Positions 7,808 through 18,815 of a stretch of 21,252 bases of DNA are shown in pieces. The stretch comes from Branchiostoma floridae. Taxonomy: Eukaryota > Chordata > Leptocardii > Amphioxiformes > Branchiostomatidae. Below the pieces are notes generated by a model that searched no databases, had not been told where the DNA came from, and worked only from the letters and a program-made list of their open reading frames with translations. The translations under genes and the position numbers were made by a program. Within the stretch, counting starts at the first letter, position 1, and the number at the start of each line of letters is the position of its first letter. The DNA lies in contig NC_049990.1 in NCBI RefSeq assembly GCF_000003815.2, forward strand, positions 2,065,517 to 2,086,768, given 5' to 3'.

Positions 7808-8213
7808 CTAAGGGTGGGTACCGGTTTTTCTTAATGTTAATGGACCGGTCCAGAAAAAAACGAACCTGAAAAAAATTGGTGGACCGGTTGTTGGACCTAT
7901 TGGAAAATGAACAGGCATTCACACGTTTTGGGGCCTACCGGTCAATGAAAATAACAAGAGCGAAGTAGAATAGAGCCTATAGTCAGTTTTACAGTCAGTC
8001 GTACAGAGGCAGTTAGCCTTGTAGGATTTTAAAAAGCCAGTGGGAATCAAACACTCCACAAAACAGATTTCTTTGTAGCGAAATATGGACCGTTGTTTTG
8101 AGTATTGTCCATTCACAAGTTTCGACATACTGAATCAGGTCCAGGTTCAGGTTCAGGTCCAGACCAGGACCTGATCCTCTGGACCTGAACCGGACCTCGG
8201 TACCCACCCCTTA
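7808..8213. mobile_element. Short inverted-repeat DNA transposon (MITE)
   Basis: The left end taagggtgggtaccgg and right end (read inward) taaggggtgggtaccgag are inverted copies. Inside, the ends are rich in ggacc/ggtcc motifs, and the right half holds a palindromic array of aggtccagg and ggacctga motifs. Minus-strand open frames across it show no domain. The start motif resembles hAT-type ends, but an 8-bp target duplication was not found next to the repeats. A 12-bp direct repeat flanks the region at a small offset (7800-7811 and 8224-8235). Confidence 0.6.
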
Positions 8214-8235
8214 TAATACAAATGTAGCTCACTAA

Positions 8236-8861
8236 TATTGCCTTGTGGAAAAGTGCATTCAAACCAGTCAATATATCAAAAGCTAAGTTTGTTTGAGATT
8301 AGGAAGGTTAACCTAGGATGATGCAGTGAACATCACAGGACATCCTTTGATTGTGGTGTTATATATATATATATATATATCATATACTTGCATCATTGAA
8401 TTTATAACCTCCTCGCTTGCATATACGATACAGGAAGCAAAATATGCCCTCCTCAATAAGTGATGAAATCATGAAACACAGATGTGCTACTTGCATACAT
8501 TGTAATATTGATGTTTAAACTTTAATTGTATTGTCTGCTTAATCCTTGAGCAAATCTGTGACTGTTATTATGATAGTTTACTTCAAATGCTAAGTTTGTT
8601 GAAATGATGATTGATAGGAATCCTGTTCTCACTTAAACAATATACAAAATGCTGTTGCCAGGATTTATGACTTGATATGGAGACAGTTATAGGCAACACC
8701 AAGTTGCTTTCTTCATTTTCCACATCACCTATTGTGTTTTATGATTCACCACATCTCTATTATTGATGGCTTGGAATTTATAGCCATGGGGAAAAAAGGC
8801 CACTGATATGAAGTATTGAGATATCAGCCAAAAATGTGACATTTCACTTCCCAGGCTTTTT
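8236..8861. other. Non-coding stretch with an (AT) microsatellite at 8360-8380
   Basis: AT-rich and without a recognised exon. The dinucleotide run at 8360-8380 is about ten AT units. Nothing else stands out. Confidence 0.6.
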
Positions 8862-8995
8862 AATGAATGAACGAATGAAGACCTTTATTGAACAGTTTTG
8901 CCCAACCGAGCTAGGTACAGGTCACAACAAGTCAAAACATGTATATACATAAAAGTATCACAAATCTAGTCTAACACAGAAGTTCTAATAGTTTG
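8862..8995 (-). mobile_element. LINE 3' end (CR1/L2-like) on the minus strand
   Basis: Read on the minus strand, the sequence ends with a gtgacctgtacctagctcgg block, a polyadenylation-like AATAAA (complement of 8884-8889), and then an ATTC/ATTCG tetramer tail (8862-8879). A short tandem tail after a 3' UTR is characteristic of CR1/L2-type non-LTR retrotransposons. No ORF remains, so this is a 5'-truncated copy. The 5' boundary is uncertain. Confidence 0.6.
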
Positions 8996-9049
8996 GCAGG
9001 TAAAGCCAAATTGGCTGAGGCCCTGACAGATGATGTCACTCAGATGGCA

Positions 9050-9079
9050 CCAAGGAGGTTTTTTTTTTTACCTCCTTGG
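9050..9079. repeat. Perfect 10-bp stem with oligo-T loop
   Basis: The arm ccaaggaggt (9050-9059) and its exact complement acctccttgg (9070-9079) enclose ten T residues. It could be a MITE relic or a simple hairpin. No function is indicated. Confidence 0.6.
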
Positions 9080-9304
9080 CTTACTCATTGCTTTCGTACA
9101 CTGTGTAAGGTGGTTTCTACCTGTCACCCAAATCAGGCAATTTCAAACCTAAAATCCCTATATAATGAGAACAAGTCAGAAACTCCATTGGAGGTATGCT
9201 TATTGTCTAACTCAGTTGTGATATTCATGTCAGTTCCCCATGCCCACACCCTTGAAACTCCTTTCTTCCCCTATACAACAAATGTATCTTGCTATATACC
9301 AGAT

Positions 9305-9404
9305 AGAAATTTTTTGCAGTACCTCGTAATTGTTACCGTACCCCCTGGAAATACTGACTGTATTCAATAATTCTTAACGTTCCCGCTAGAAATTCTTGCT
9401 GTAC
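9305..9404 (-). repeat. Degenerate 41-bp tandem repeat beside a candidate splice donor
   Basis: Three diverged units have matching gtac/gtat positions at 9319, 9360 and 9401, exactly 41 bp apart. They share agaaatt...gtacc and taatt-ttaccgt cores. On the minus strand the unit beside 9405 begins with the candidate donor of the exon at 9405-9563. Confidence 0.5.
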
Positions 9405-9563
9405 CTGTTCTCCATCCACAGGTGTAGCACAGTGGTATCTGTTATGGTATGATTTATCAGGCATGACAAGACATACTAGGAATGTGTACGGGTGCTCGGC
9501 AGTGAAATCAGTACCATCCTTGTTTTGAAAGCCTCTCCATGTCATGTTCTCTGCATAAGATAC
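9405..9563 (-). CDS. Candidate internal exon, unknown protein
   Basis: On the minus strand a 53-codon segment runs between an acceptor (gtttcag before 9563) and a donor (cag/gtacag after 9405), phase 0 at both ends. It reads VSYAENMTWRGFQNKDG and then DFTAEHPYTFLVCLVMP, with a later NRYHCATP. The composition (aromatic residues, cysteines, alternating hydrophobic strands) is protein-like and unlike the surrounding AT-rich translation. The acceptor tract is weak and no partner exon is certain. It could also be a fragment of a transposon ORF. No family is recognised. Confidence 0.35.
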
Positions 9564-9882
9564 CTGAAACCTTTAGTTTACTCTGTTTTGATATTCAATT
9601 GTCCCTGTTATGCTGTTCAGGTCTGGACTTGTACCTAAACCTCTGTAACTGATTACTGTACCAGTACCTGATAGTACATCTACATGTAGTTACACATCCC
9701 TAGCTAGTTCATTCAAATACCCTTATGATAAATGACTCCCCCACTACCAACTGACTGGTCACTAATTTCCATAGTCTATGCAGGGACATTAACTTTTGAC
9801 ACTGTTTCACAGCTGAAACTCAACTTTGCAGAAAAACGTGGAAAGCCAGAGTTAGGGTCAATATGATTATTATGATAAATCA
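9564..9882. other. Non-coding stretch before gap
   Basis: A minus-strand open segment near 9785-9880 (containing DPNSGFPRF and later FSCET) looks mildly protein-like but lacks good splice sites. Nothing firm is called. Confidence 0.3.
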
Positions 9883-10020
9883 NNNNNNNNNNNNNNNNNN
9901 NNNNNNNNNNNNNNNNNNNNNNNNNNNNNNNNNNNNNNNNNNNNNNNNNNNNNNNNNNNNNNNNNNNNNNNNNNNNNNNNNNNNNNNNNNNNNNNNNNNN
10001 NNNNNNNNNNNNNNNNNNNN
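9883..10020. other. Assembly gap (138 Ns)
   Basis: Undetermined bases. Confidence 0.99.
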
Positions 10021-11940
10021 ACTGTTGTAAATTGGCAAAATATTATGAAACAGATACTTATGTAGTACAATACAAAGTCAGTTCCATTAACTGATTAAGT
10101 CAAAGAAGGTGTTTAGGAACAAATATGAATAATATGTTGTATGAAATGAATATATTGTTGAATGTTGTTGAATGAAATGAATATGTTGTTCAATATACCA
10201 TACTTTGGTTTCAGAATTATGCCATACAGTACTTAAGTTTAGTCTGGTATCCTTTCTGACCACTTCAATCTCACAATAAAGGCATTTTTGTGAAAGGTTT
10301 TTGATTGGCGCACTGAATTTTTTGCGCTTTGTGTGTTTCACCCCAAATATATACGAAGAAATAGATTCTGAAGTTCTTTTGACTGATACCATTTTTTTAA
10401 CTGCTCATGTACTACGTATGTCCTTTTACCGGGCCCTTTTACCTACCTACCTACCTAGTCCCTTGACCTCCAAGTCCTTTTAGGTAGGATTTTACAAACT
10501 TGTACATGCATATACATGTAGGTGGCATATCACTATCAGTACGAGTTAGGTGGATCTAAATCTGCTGAGGTAGACGATTGCAGTCCCAAAGGTTTTCATA
10601 TGTTCATGTTCATCCTTAATCATGGTTTAATAATAACTAGTCAGCACCACCTTATGGTGAGAAGTAAACCAGTCATTATTGTCCCAGGAAAGTAGTAATA
10701 GGATGTACATCTATAGGCAGGTTACAAAAACTTTGGTTGTGGTCAATGAAAGCAGAATATCATCCTATACCAGATGTTATGATTAGGAATTGCATTTTCC
10801 ATGAGAAATATCATATTACTTTATTGGATAATTCCTATCTATAAGCATAGTTTCTTTTTAAAATATCAAAAGTAAGCAATATAGTCAAAATGCTGTAAAC
10901 TTTTAGCTAAACATAATCCATTTTGTTAGTAACCCATGATACACTTGACATTGAACACACCACTTGTTCATTCATGGCCAGATCACATCACTTCTTACAT
11001 TTGTGTGTACTCTATATTATTTTTGCACCTGTCATGAAGCACTAATGATAATTAGCCGAGCTGATATTTCATATCATTCAACTTTGAATCAATACTGTGC
11101 GATAGGTGACACCCAGGCACAGGATGGTCCAGTCCTGTTCACGAATACTGGTATCAATGTTAACTGTCTGAATCAGGCTCCAAGGGGGTGTTTGTACTCA
11201 ATCTACTGAATTCACCAGAAGACCATTAGGGCCAATCCAGATTCTGACAGTTCATATCAAGATTGGCAACTTGTGATCAATCATTGGGCCTGTGCCTGAC
11301 CTTTAGGGTAAATCCAGTGGTATGAAAGAGTCTCTGATTAAATTGTCACAACTTGATTATACATTAAATATATAATAGACCTGAATTGAAGATCCTAGCA
11401 AAGTTGCTTTATGTTGGCTCTAGCACATGTGCCTGTGAGTGATAGAGTATTGCCATTAGGTGTGGTGCAATATTGTATTACAAGCATGCAGAGCTCTGCA
11501 GCTTGTTGTACCATAGGCATTATATTCATCATCACATGAGAACTCTAGCTACAGAAACACTAACAGACTAAAACAGTACTCTCTTTTATTGTAAAAGAAG
11601 ACCAGGATAAGAGCCAATTATAAAACTTGTGCTAGAACTTTTTTTATTCATCATTTTTACTAATTTTGAGTTATCATGTCACCTGTGTGGAACAGCATTG
11701 CAAAGTGGGACTTTGCTAAGTTGACTTATTTTTTTCTAAAAATGAAATGGGTGTTAGTGCCAATCCCTGTTATTTTGACAATGACTACCAATATACTTTA
11801 TTGTGCAGAAGTATAGCAAAATACACCCAATAGAATCCTTTTCAAGAACTAATAGTAATCAAACACATTTGTAATTAGTATACAGATGGTATTTTGAGCA
11901 CATTTAATGTAATACATTATGTATTACCAAACAAATCAAA
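10021..11940. other. Non-coding stretch, presumed intron or intergenic DNA
   Basis: AT-rich, with no exon or element I can defend. An imperfect local duplication around gaatgaaatgaatat lies at about 10139-10190. A short acct run (about 10440-10455) faces an inverted aggtagg near 10482. Open frames at 10087-10392 and 10964-11209 have no recognisable domain. Confidence 0.5.
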
Positions 11941-11965
11941 ACATTATGAATATGACTCTATGAGT

Positions 11966-12207
11966 GTGAATGTGTGTGTATCTCTGTGTATGTGCATGTT
12001 TTTGTGAATAAGAGTGTGTGCGCGTTTGTGTCTGTTCATATTTGTGTGTGTGTTTGACTGTGAGTGTGTGTATGTGTATGTGTATGTGTGTGTGCTCTCT
12101 CGGGCATTTGTGTGTGAGTGTGTGTGTGAATGTGTGTGTGTGTGTGAGTGTGTGGCACTGTGTGTGTGTGTGTGTGAGTGTGTGGCACTGTGTGTGTGTG
12201 TGTGTGA

Positions 12208-12247
<40 letters not shown>

Positions 12248-12298
12248 GTGTTTCTGTGTGTGTGTGGGGGGGGGGGGCATGTGTGTGTGGGTCTGTTT
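11966..12298. repeat. Complex (TG)n microsatellite/minisatellite with poly-G tract
   Basis: About 330 bp dominated by TG dinucleotides with interspersed TA, GA and GC steps. A longer unit ending in gagtgtgtggcactg occurs twice in succession (about 12147-12190). A run of G lies near 12267-12277. Long open frames on both strands here are low-complexity artefacts. Alternating purine-pyrimidine DNA like this can adopt Z-form and is length-unstable. Confidence 0.9.
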
Positions 12299-12554
12299 AC
12301 AAATTTAGCTTTTCTACAGTTTCTGATGGGTGATGAGCCACAGAGACATGTGTCAAAAGTTATATCTACAGGAGAAAATTGATACATCTCAGTAGTGTCT
12401 TTGTTGCCATAGATCACAAGATACTAATCAGATACCCTTTTATGCCTACCATAAGCACCAAGAACAATGCAATACAGTGTCTCTGTTAACGTATCCTTCA
12501 CCAGAATCATGTCCATCACAACTGATGTATATTTTTGTGTTGCTGTTGCTATAG

Positions 12555-12697
12555 GTGCTGATGATACTCAACCCAGTCAGGCCACCAGTGTGTTATCTGT
12601 ACACATGGGATGGCAGCAGACGAGAAGCTGATTATGCAGAAATGGATTAACCTGTTTCTGCATGGAGGAGTCATCCATGAACACCAACTAAGTCCCG
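12555..12697 (+). CDS. Candidate coding exon of an unidentified plus-strand gene
   Basis: A pyrimidine-rich acceptor (tgttgctgttgctatag, AG at 12553-12554) precedes the stretch, and a donor (cccg/gtagta) follows at 12698. An ATG at 12610 in a strong context (gggatgg) opens MAADEKLIMQKW and then INLFLHGGVIHEHQLSP, ending in phase 1. Stops lie upstream in that frame. Either translation starts at 12610, or the exon begins inside it after the cag at 12614-12616. The latter would join in phase to the TISU exon at 6055-6082. If unspliced, the frame ends at TAA 12707-12709. The amphipathic sequence looks like real protein, but I do not recognise the family. Further exons were not found downstream. 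Confidence 0.4.
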
Positions 12698-12709
12698 GTA
12701 GTAATTAAG

Positions 12710-13925
12710 AAAAATGCAGCGAGGTACAGTCTGTACTGTGGAAAAGTTAAGCAACTGGTAGAAGTGTATATAGATTAAAAATATGCAGTGTGCTGTGTTT
12801 GTAATTGTTACATTGCCATTGATACATCAGATGCTTTGGGAATCTTTGGATTGAAGATGTAATAGAAAATGTTGCAGCTAATACCTAATGTATCACCATT
12901 AATGCAATGTTGTGAGAAACCATTTTGCATGTAATTACAGTAACTTGCATTATATATTCCATAACTATATATGCTTTCAGTAACTGTAATTGTAAGCATG
13001 ACTGATTGAAAAGGATCAGTGACTTTCTGATGTTCTGTGTTTTACCATATATTCCATATATTGAACAGCCTTAGAATGTATTAAAGGTAACTATAGGGAA
13101 GGATAGAATCATTATACTATTTATGGATGTGTGTTTCAGATGTTCTGTCAAAAATAGGTGTATGAGCAGTTCCTGGTGAATAGATTTTAAATCACAGAAT
13201 TTCATGTTTATAGTGCAGTACGTGCTTTTCACCATAACCTGTACACACATGTATGAGGTCACTGTCAATGTAAGACATTGTATGTGTTGAGACCTAGTGT
13301 GAGTCTTGCTAAGCAATACTGCCACTCAAGCACATGATGATAGGGGTAACAAGAACAGGGAATTGATGGTTAAGAAGCTTTTATTTTTCTTTTGTTTTGT
13401 GTGAATATAATCTGAATAATTTGGATTTATCTATTTTTCCATATCAGTTTATTATGTAACTGTATGAATTTTCCTTCGTGGCAAATTACATATACAAAAC
13501 ATACAGTAAGTGCAAAGACATGCAAGGGTTATATCCAAATGTATGAAAAGTGTTGGCCTTTCTTTTCCAAGTATTGGATCCCCTAAATTTGTCAATCTTT
13601 ACTTTGCAGTCAAGTCATCATGAAATAAACAGTGGTGTTGATAAACACAGTGAGTCATTAGCTTTATGAGTCAATGGTTTAAGGGCAGGTAAGCAGTCAT
13701 CAAGATTCCTTATTTAAGGATGAATCAGATTGTTTTAACTTACCAAGGTGATGTAAGGACTCGAAAACAAATCCACCATATGCACAGTCTTGAAGTTGTC
13801 ATGTTGTCAAGTGACACCGAATCTAAGGACATTGCAAATTTCTTTAAAGTTTTGTTTTTGATATGGTACATGTATCTCTTCTATTAAACAAAATGTTTTG
13901 CTAGCACATCTGTGTACATTATTAT
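12710..13925. other. Non-coding stretch
   Basis: AT-rich, with no recognised exon, element or RNA gene. An aataaa at about 13623 could serve as a polyadenylation signal for a plus-strand transcript, but single hexamers are uninformative. Confidence 0.45.
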
Positions 13926-14760
13926 TATTACCTCCATAATATATTTATGGAGGTTATATTTTCACTTAGTCTAGCGCTTATGTGTGTGTGTGTGTGTGTG
14001 TGTGTGTCTGTCTAAATAATTCAAGAATGGCTGAATGGATTGGTTTGATACTAAGTGTGTTGGAATGGCTGAATGGATTGGTTTGATACTAAGTGTGTTG
14101 GTGGGATGTGAACGATATTTGGCCCCCTATCGACATCTTCCTTTGATACGTGGAAATTCAATTTTTTCCATATATCTTGTGTTGTGAACAAGGTATGGAC
14201 TCGATGTGTTAATTAGATACCTCTGGAAGAAGTTGTGTAAGTTTGGACATTTTGTGTATTAGATAAAATCCACAAAGGATAACTCAAGATAGGTGTAAGT
14301 TGCAAATAACGGATTTTAATGATTGTATGTAGGTGGCTTAAATATACAAAATGAAATATTAATTATGCAAAATGGGGGTCATTTGCATGATGAATGAGAA
14401 TATTCCATTATATTAGTTTTTCAATGCATCTCTTATCACGAACATGGTAAGGTCTTGACGTTTGGGTGGCAGGACAAGGTAGGGTAGGTTTTGAATCTCC
14501 TAATGTGTGATTTTGGAAATGCAGGAGTGTTTTTGTCAAGACATTCCAAAGAGTATAACTGAAGGAAGAAACAACGGATTTCCGTCATTTTAGGCATGCA
14601 GGTCGCTCAGGCAAAGATTTTTATAGTAATACACATATTATGCAAATGAGGACTTGATTTGAAAATCAGGAAACTCTATTGTTTCCGATAACTGGACTTC
14701 AATAAATGGAAGGCTTTTCAGTTGTTCAAATTACATGATGTGTGCACAGAAAAGACTTGA
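13926..14760. mobile_element. Dispersed repeat with palindromic start and internal TG run
   Basis: The block begins with a palindrome (acctccata...tatggaggt, 13931-13955) and continues with a (TG)13 run (13981-14006). It then holds blocks of the aactcaagat, ggattttaatg and tatgcaaatgagg kind. This arrangement resembles a high-copy repeat family found in several marine invertebrate genomes. It has no coding capacity, and no terminal repeat at the right end was identified, so the end is approximate. Confidence 0.45.
14025..14100. repeat. Perfect 38-bp tandem duplication
   Basis: Two identical 38-bp copies (14025-14062 and 14063-14100) begin gaatggctgaatggattggt. Their identity implies a recent slippage or duplication event inside an otherwise old repeat, unless it is an assembly error next to the TG run. 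Confidence 0.95.
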
Positions 14761-15280
14761 ACAAATGAATAAAATTGTTACTCATTTTACTGATCATCAT
14801 AATAGAATAGGTGTCAAAACTCGCCAAAATACGTCAATAATACACCACGCTAGGGCAAATTTGCGGTACCGCTAAATGTCGCTAGTCACAATTAACTCGC
14901 TATTGTATATACTTCTTTTTGTTGTTTATGAATATATTCATCAAAACGCATTCTGAAGGTAATTTCACAATTGGAATATCAACATACCTATGCTTGCTAA
15001 TTGTGTAAATCATCCTTGATGAATAGAAGAATCTTAGACCCGAAAAAGACACCAATAAGCGCCACCTGTTGCACAGATATCGTTTGGGCAAAGATGAATT
15101 GCTTATATCTTCAAGAAGATGAACGGAAGATCATAACTGCTATATGATCATATAGATCACCATATTAGCCTACCGTGGTGAAAATTTCTGCGACAAATAT
15201 TACTTCATTTTCGTTTTATAAAGGAAAACGCTCTCCCGTCATGTGGGGTTCAAATCGACCTAGAAATTACATTGCGGTCG
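14761..15280. other. Non-coding stretch upstream of the satellite
   Basis: No exon or element is seen. The satellite array starts at its right edge. Confidence 0.5.
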
Positions 15281-15287
15281 GAGCTCT

Positions 15288-17124
15288 AGGGTGCCTTCCG
15301 ACTTAGGCTAGGGTTAGGGTATATATTGCATTCAAGGTGGTCAAATTTGGTATGATTAGAAAGGTCTTTTGATAGGTACCTGTAATCTGAAATCCGTTTT
15401 GAAATTGCGTGCTTTGTTGTGGAGATATGAGTGTTTAAGCGCTAACCCTAACCCTAATTTCTAGGGTTAGGGTTAGGGTTAGGGTTATAGCTAGGGTTAG
15501 GGTATATAGTGCGTTCAAGGCGGTCACACTTGGTATGATTAGAAAGGTCTTTTGATGTGTACTTGTAATCTGAAATCCGTTTTGAAATTGCGTGCTTTGT
15601 TGTGGAGATATGAGTGTTTAAGCGCTAACCCAAACCCTAATTTCTAGGGTTAGCTATGGCTAGGGTAAGGGTTAGGGTTAGGGTTATAGCTAGGGTTAGG
15701 GTATATAGTGCGTTCAAGGCGGTCACACTTGGTATGATTAGAAAGGTCTTTCGGTGGGTACTTGTAATCTGAAATCCGTTTTGAAATTGCGTGCTTTGTT
15801 GTGGAGATATGAGTGTTTAAGCGCTAACCCTAACCCTCAATTTGCTAAGGATAGGGATCGGGTTAGGACTATAGGGTATTCAAGGCGGTTATAGCTAGGG
15901 TTAGGGTATATATTGCATTCAAGGTGGTCAAACTTGGTATGATTAGAAAGGTCTTTTAACGTTTATTTGTAATCTGAAATCCATTTTGAAATTGCGCGCT
16001 TTGTTGTGGAGATATGAGTGTTTAAGCGCTAACCCTAACCCTAATTGCTAGGGATAGGGATCGGGTTAGGAGTTACTTAGGACTATTGTGTATTCAAGGC
16101 GGTTATAGCTAGGGTTAGGGTATATATTGCATTCAAGGCGGTCACACTTGGTATGATTAGAAAGGTCTTTCGGTGGGTACTTGTAATCTGAAATCCGTTT
16201 TGAAATTGCGTGCTTTGTTGTGGAGATATGAGTGTTTAAGCTCTAACCCTAACCCTAATTGCTAGGGATAGGGATCGGGTTAGGACTACTGTGTATTCAA
16301 GGCGGTTATAGCTAGGGTTAGGGTATATAGTGCATTCAAGGCGGTCAAACTTGGTATGATTAGAAAGGTCTTTTAACGTTTACTTGTAATCTGAAATCCG
16401 TGTTGATATTGCGTGCTTTGTTGTGGAGATATGAGTGTTTAAGCGCTAACCCTAACCCTAATTGCTAGGGATAGTGATCGGGTTAGGACTATTGTGTATT
16501 CAAGGCGGTTATAGCTAGGGTTAGGGTATATATTGCATTCAAGGTTTTCAAACTTGGTATGATTAGAAAGGTCTTTCGGTGGGTACTTGTAATCTGAAAT
16601 CCGTGTTGATATTGCGTGCTTTGTTGTGGAGATATGAGTGTTTAAGCGCTAACCCTAACCCTAATTGCTAGGGATAGGGCTAGGGTTAGGACTATAGGGT
16701 ATTCAAGGCGGTTATAGCTAGGGTTAGGGTATATATTGCATTCAAGGTGGTCACACTTGGTATGATTAGAAAGGTCTTTTAACGTTTACTTGTAATCTGA
16801 AATCCGTTCTGAAATTGCGTGCTTTGTTGTGGAGATATGAGTGTTTAAGCGCTAACCCTAACCCTAATTGCTAGGGATAGGGATCGGGTTAGGAGTTACT
16901 TAGGACTATTGTGTATTCAAGGCGGTTATAGCTAGGGTTAGGGTATATAGTGCATTCAAGGCGGTCAAACTTGGTATGATTAGAAAGGTCTTTCGGTGGG
17001 TACTTGTAATCTGAAATCCGTTTTGAAATTGCTTGCTTTGTTGTAGAGATATAAGTGTTTAAGCTCTAATCCTAATCCTAATTGCTAGGGATAGTGATCG
17101 GGTTAGGACTATGGTGTATTCGAG
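15288..17124. repeat. Satellite array of ~203-214 bp units containing telomere-like motifs
   Basis: Nine units can be counted by the core ggtatgattagaaaggtctt, which starts at 15349, 15532, 15731, 15936, 16150, 16353, 16556, 16759 and 16973. Each unit carries ctagggttagggtata, a ggtcaaacttggtatgatt core, aatctgaaatccg, tgctttgttgtggagatatg and then gctaaccctaaccctaatt. C-strand and G-strand telomere-type repeats therefore face each other in every unit. In the first unit they form a perfect 15-bp stem (15442-15456 with 15462-15476). Units of 214 bp carry an 11-bp insertion (around agttacttagg). From unit 3 onward a variable site alternates between cggtggg and aacgttt types. The array runs into a gap and is not seen on the far side. 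Confidence 0.95.
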
Positions 17125-17451
17125 NNNNNNNNNNNNNNNNNNNNNNNNNNNNNNNNNNNNNNNNNNNNNNNNNNNNNNNNNNNNNNNNNNNNNNNNNNNN
17201 NNNNNNNNNNNNNNNNNNNNNNNNNNNNNNNNNNNNNNNNNNNNNNNNNNNNNNNNNNNNNNNNNNNNNNNNNNNNNNNNNNNNNNNNNNNNNNNNNNNN
17301 NNNNNNNNNNNNNNNNNNNNNNNNNNNNNNNNNNNNNNNNNNNNNNNNNNNNNNNNNNNNNNNNNNNNNNNNNNNNNNNNNNNNNNNNNNNNNNNNNNNN
17401 NNNNNNNNNNNNNNNNNNNNNNNNNNNNNNNNNNNNNNNNNNNNNNNNNNN
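17125..17451. other. Assembly gap (327 Ns) at satellite edge
   Basis: The gap falls directly at the right end of the satellite, so array length is undetermined. Open frames crossing it are artefacts. Confidence 0.99.
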
Positions 17452-18328
17452 GACCAGGGATTATCTCACCATATACACCGAGGATAAGGCGGGGCATTAA
17501 CGTTATTATCATATAGCCTATCCAACTGACAGTTATTTCACACAAATTCCTTTATAACAAATAAACACAATACATTACATAAAAATACATTTGCAATATA
17601 TATATTGTACAATAGTGTGTAATATATAATACAAACCATTAAACCATTTCATCATCATCATTTAACTAATAATTTTAACTAATCATCTGTTTGTGAGATA
17701 GCATATCAGCATCAACATGTGGCTTATTTGCAATACAAACTATTAAGTGGAGTCCTGGTACCCCCCCATGCAGAGCCTTTTCACATGGGCACGACAAAGT
17801 ACGTATATACAAAGTGATTTAGGAAGGTACCGGCTTCATCACGTTAGAAAGCAATAATGAAAATGTGTAAAATCAGCATAATTCCTTTTCAAGTATCGAT
17901 ATATTCCCCATGTGGAGCCCCAATTAACATAACCAATCAATCATGATATTTTTGACAGTTATGCACGGTTTACACACAAACAACAGTACAAAAAAATTCA
18001 TGACTGTCCCCTGTATAATGGTGCGGTCCAAAAAGTGGTCGGTTATTCTAATAACTGACCACTTTTGAGGTTACGGCCTGATAACCCATGGGAAATGGGG
18101 GCCTCTGATTGGCCAACTCCATCTGGCTATATGATAATGACAATTGACCAATCTGCTGTCTTGGAATTAACAGATATGGTCTCCAATTATCGTGCACCAT
18201 CTATATTATCAAAATGCTAATTTCTGTGAATGAAGACTCTTTTTTTTACAACCCTTAAAGTTTCTTTATTCCACTCCAACGTTTTGGTGGGCAATTTTGA
18301 CTGGTTCACATTGTACTGCAGCAATAGG

Positions 18329-18331
<3 letters not shown>
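17452..18331. other. Non-coding AT-rich stretch with one strong hairpin
   Basis: No exon is recognised. Includes AT-rich palindromic runs (about 17590-17630) and the hairpin at 18031-18066. Confidence 0.5.
18031..18066. repeat. 16-bp inverted repeat with 4-bp loop
   Basis: The left arm aaaagtggtcggttat and right arm ataactgaccactttt pair at 15 of 16 positions around the loop tcta. It sits in a GC-richer island that continues to about 18130. It may be the core of a small foldback element. Confidence 0.8.

Positions 18332-18397
<66 letters not shown>
18332..18397. repeat. (AT)n microsatellite, about 33 units
   Basis: An uninterrupted AT dinucleotide run. Alternating Ile/Tyr open frames on both strands are artefacts. 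Confidence 0.99.
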
Positions 18398-18401
<4 letters not shown>

Positions 18402-18815
18402 ATACTTGCAAGTGTACGTATTCACATATTTACATTTCAGGATCAGGCATCGAAAAATGAACCTATGCATATGACCTTCATGTACTGCACACAAAAAACA
18501 TTTGAAACAATAGACTAGGGTTGGCAGGTCAAATTATCATGAATGTATAGTGGTAATATACAGCACTCCTATTGGAGAAGCATATTACTTACAGTAAACT
18601 TAGTACCAGCAGAATACAAATATTGTGCTAAATTCAAAATAGAATCGAATCATTACCACCGTGTATGCTTTATACAATTTTAGAGACTTAAATGACTACA
18701 GCAAACGAAGTCTTATTCTACAATTCATCAGGACAGTTCTAACCAATCTACCTGACAATTTCATATTTGTCTAAAAGTATGTAACATGTAGTCTTCAGTC
18801 GGACCAACAAAGTTG

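Noticed and set aside
8993-9370. 125-codon plus-strand open frame
   Set aside because: No ATG start, overlaps a LINE tail, an oligo-T hairpin and a degenerate repeat, and has no domain.
9785-9880. Minus-strand protein-like segment near the gap
   Set aside because: About 33 open codons without a usable donor, and the upstream side is lost in Ns.
11936-12417. Long His/Thr and Cys/Val open frames on both strands
   Set aside because: Low-complexity translation of a TG microsatellite.
15288-17124. A true chromosome end
   Set aside because: TTAGGG-type motifs occur in short pairs inside a longer unit and in both orientations. A telomere would be a long one-direction tract.
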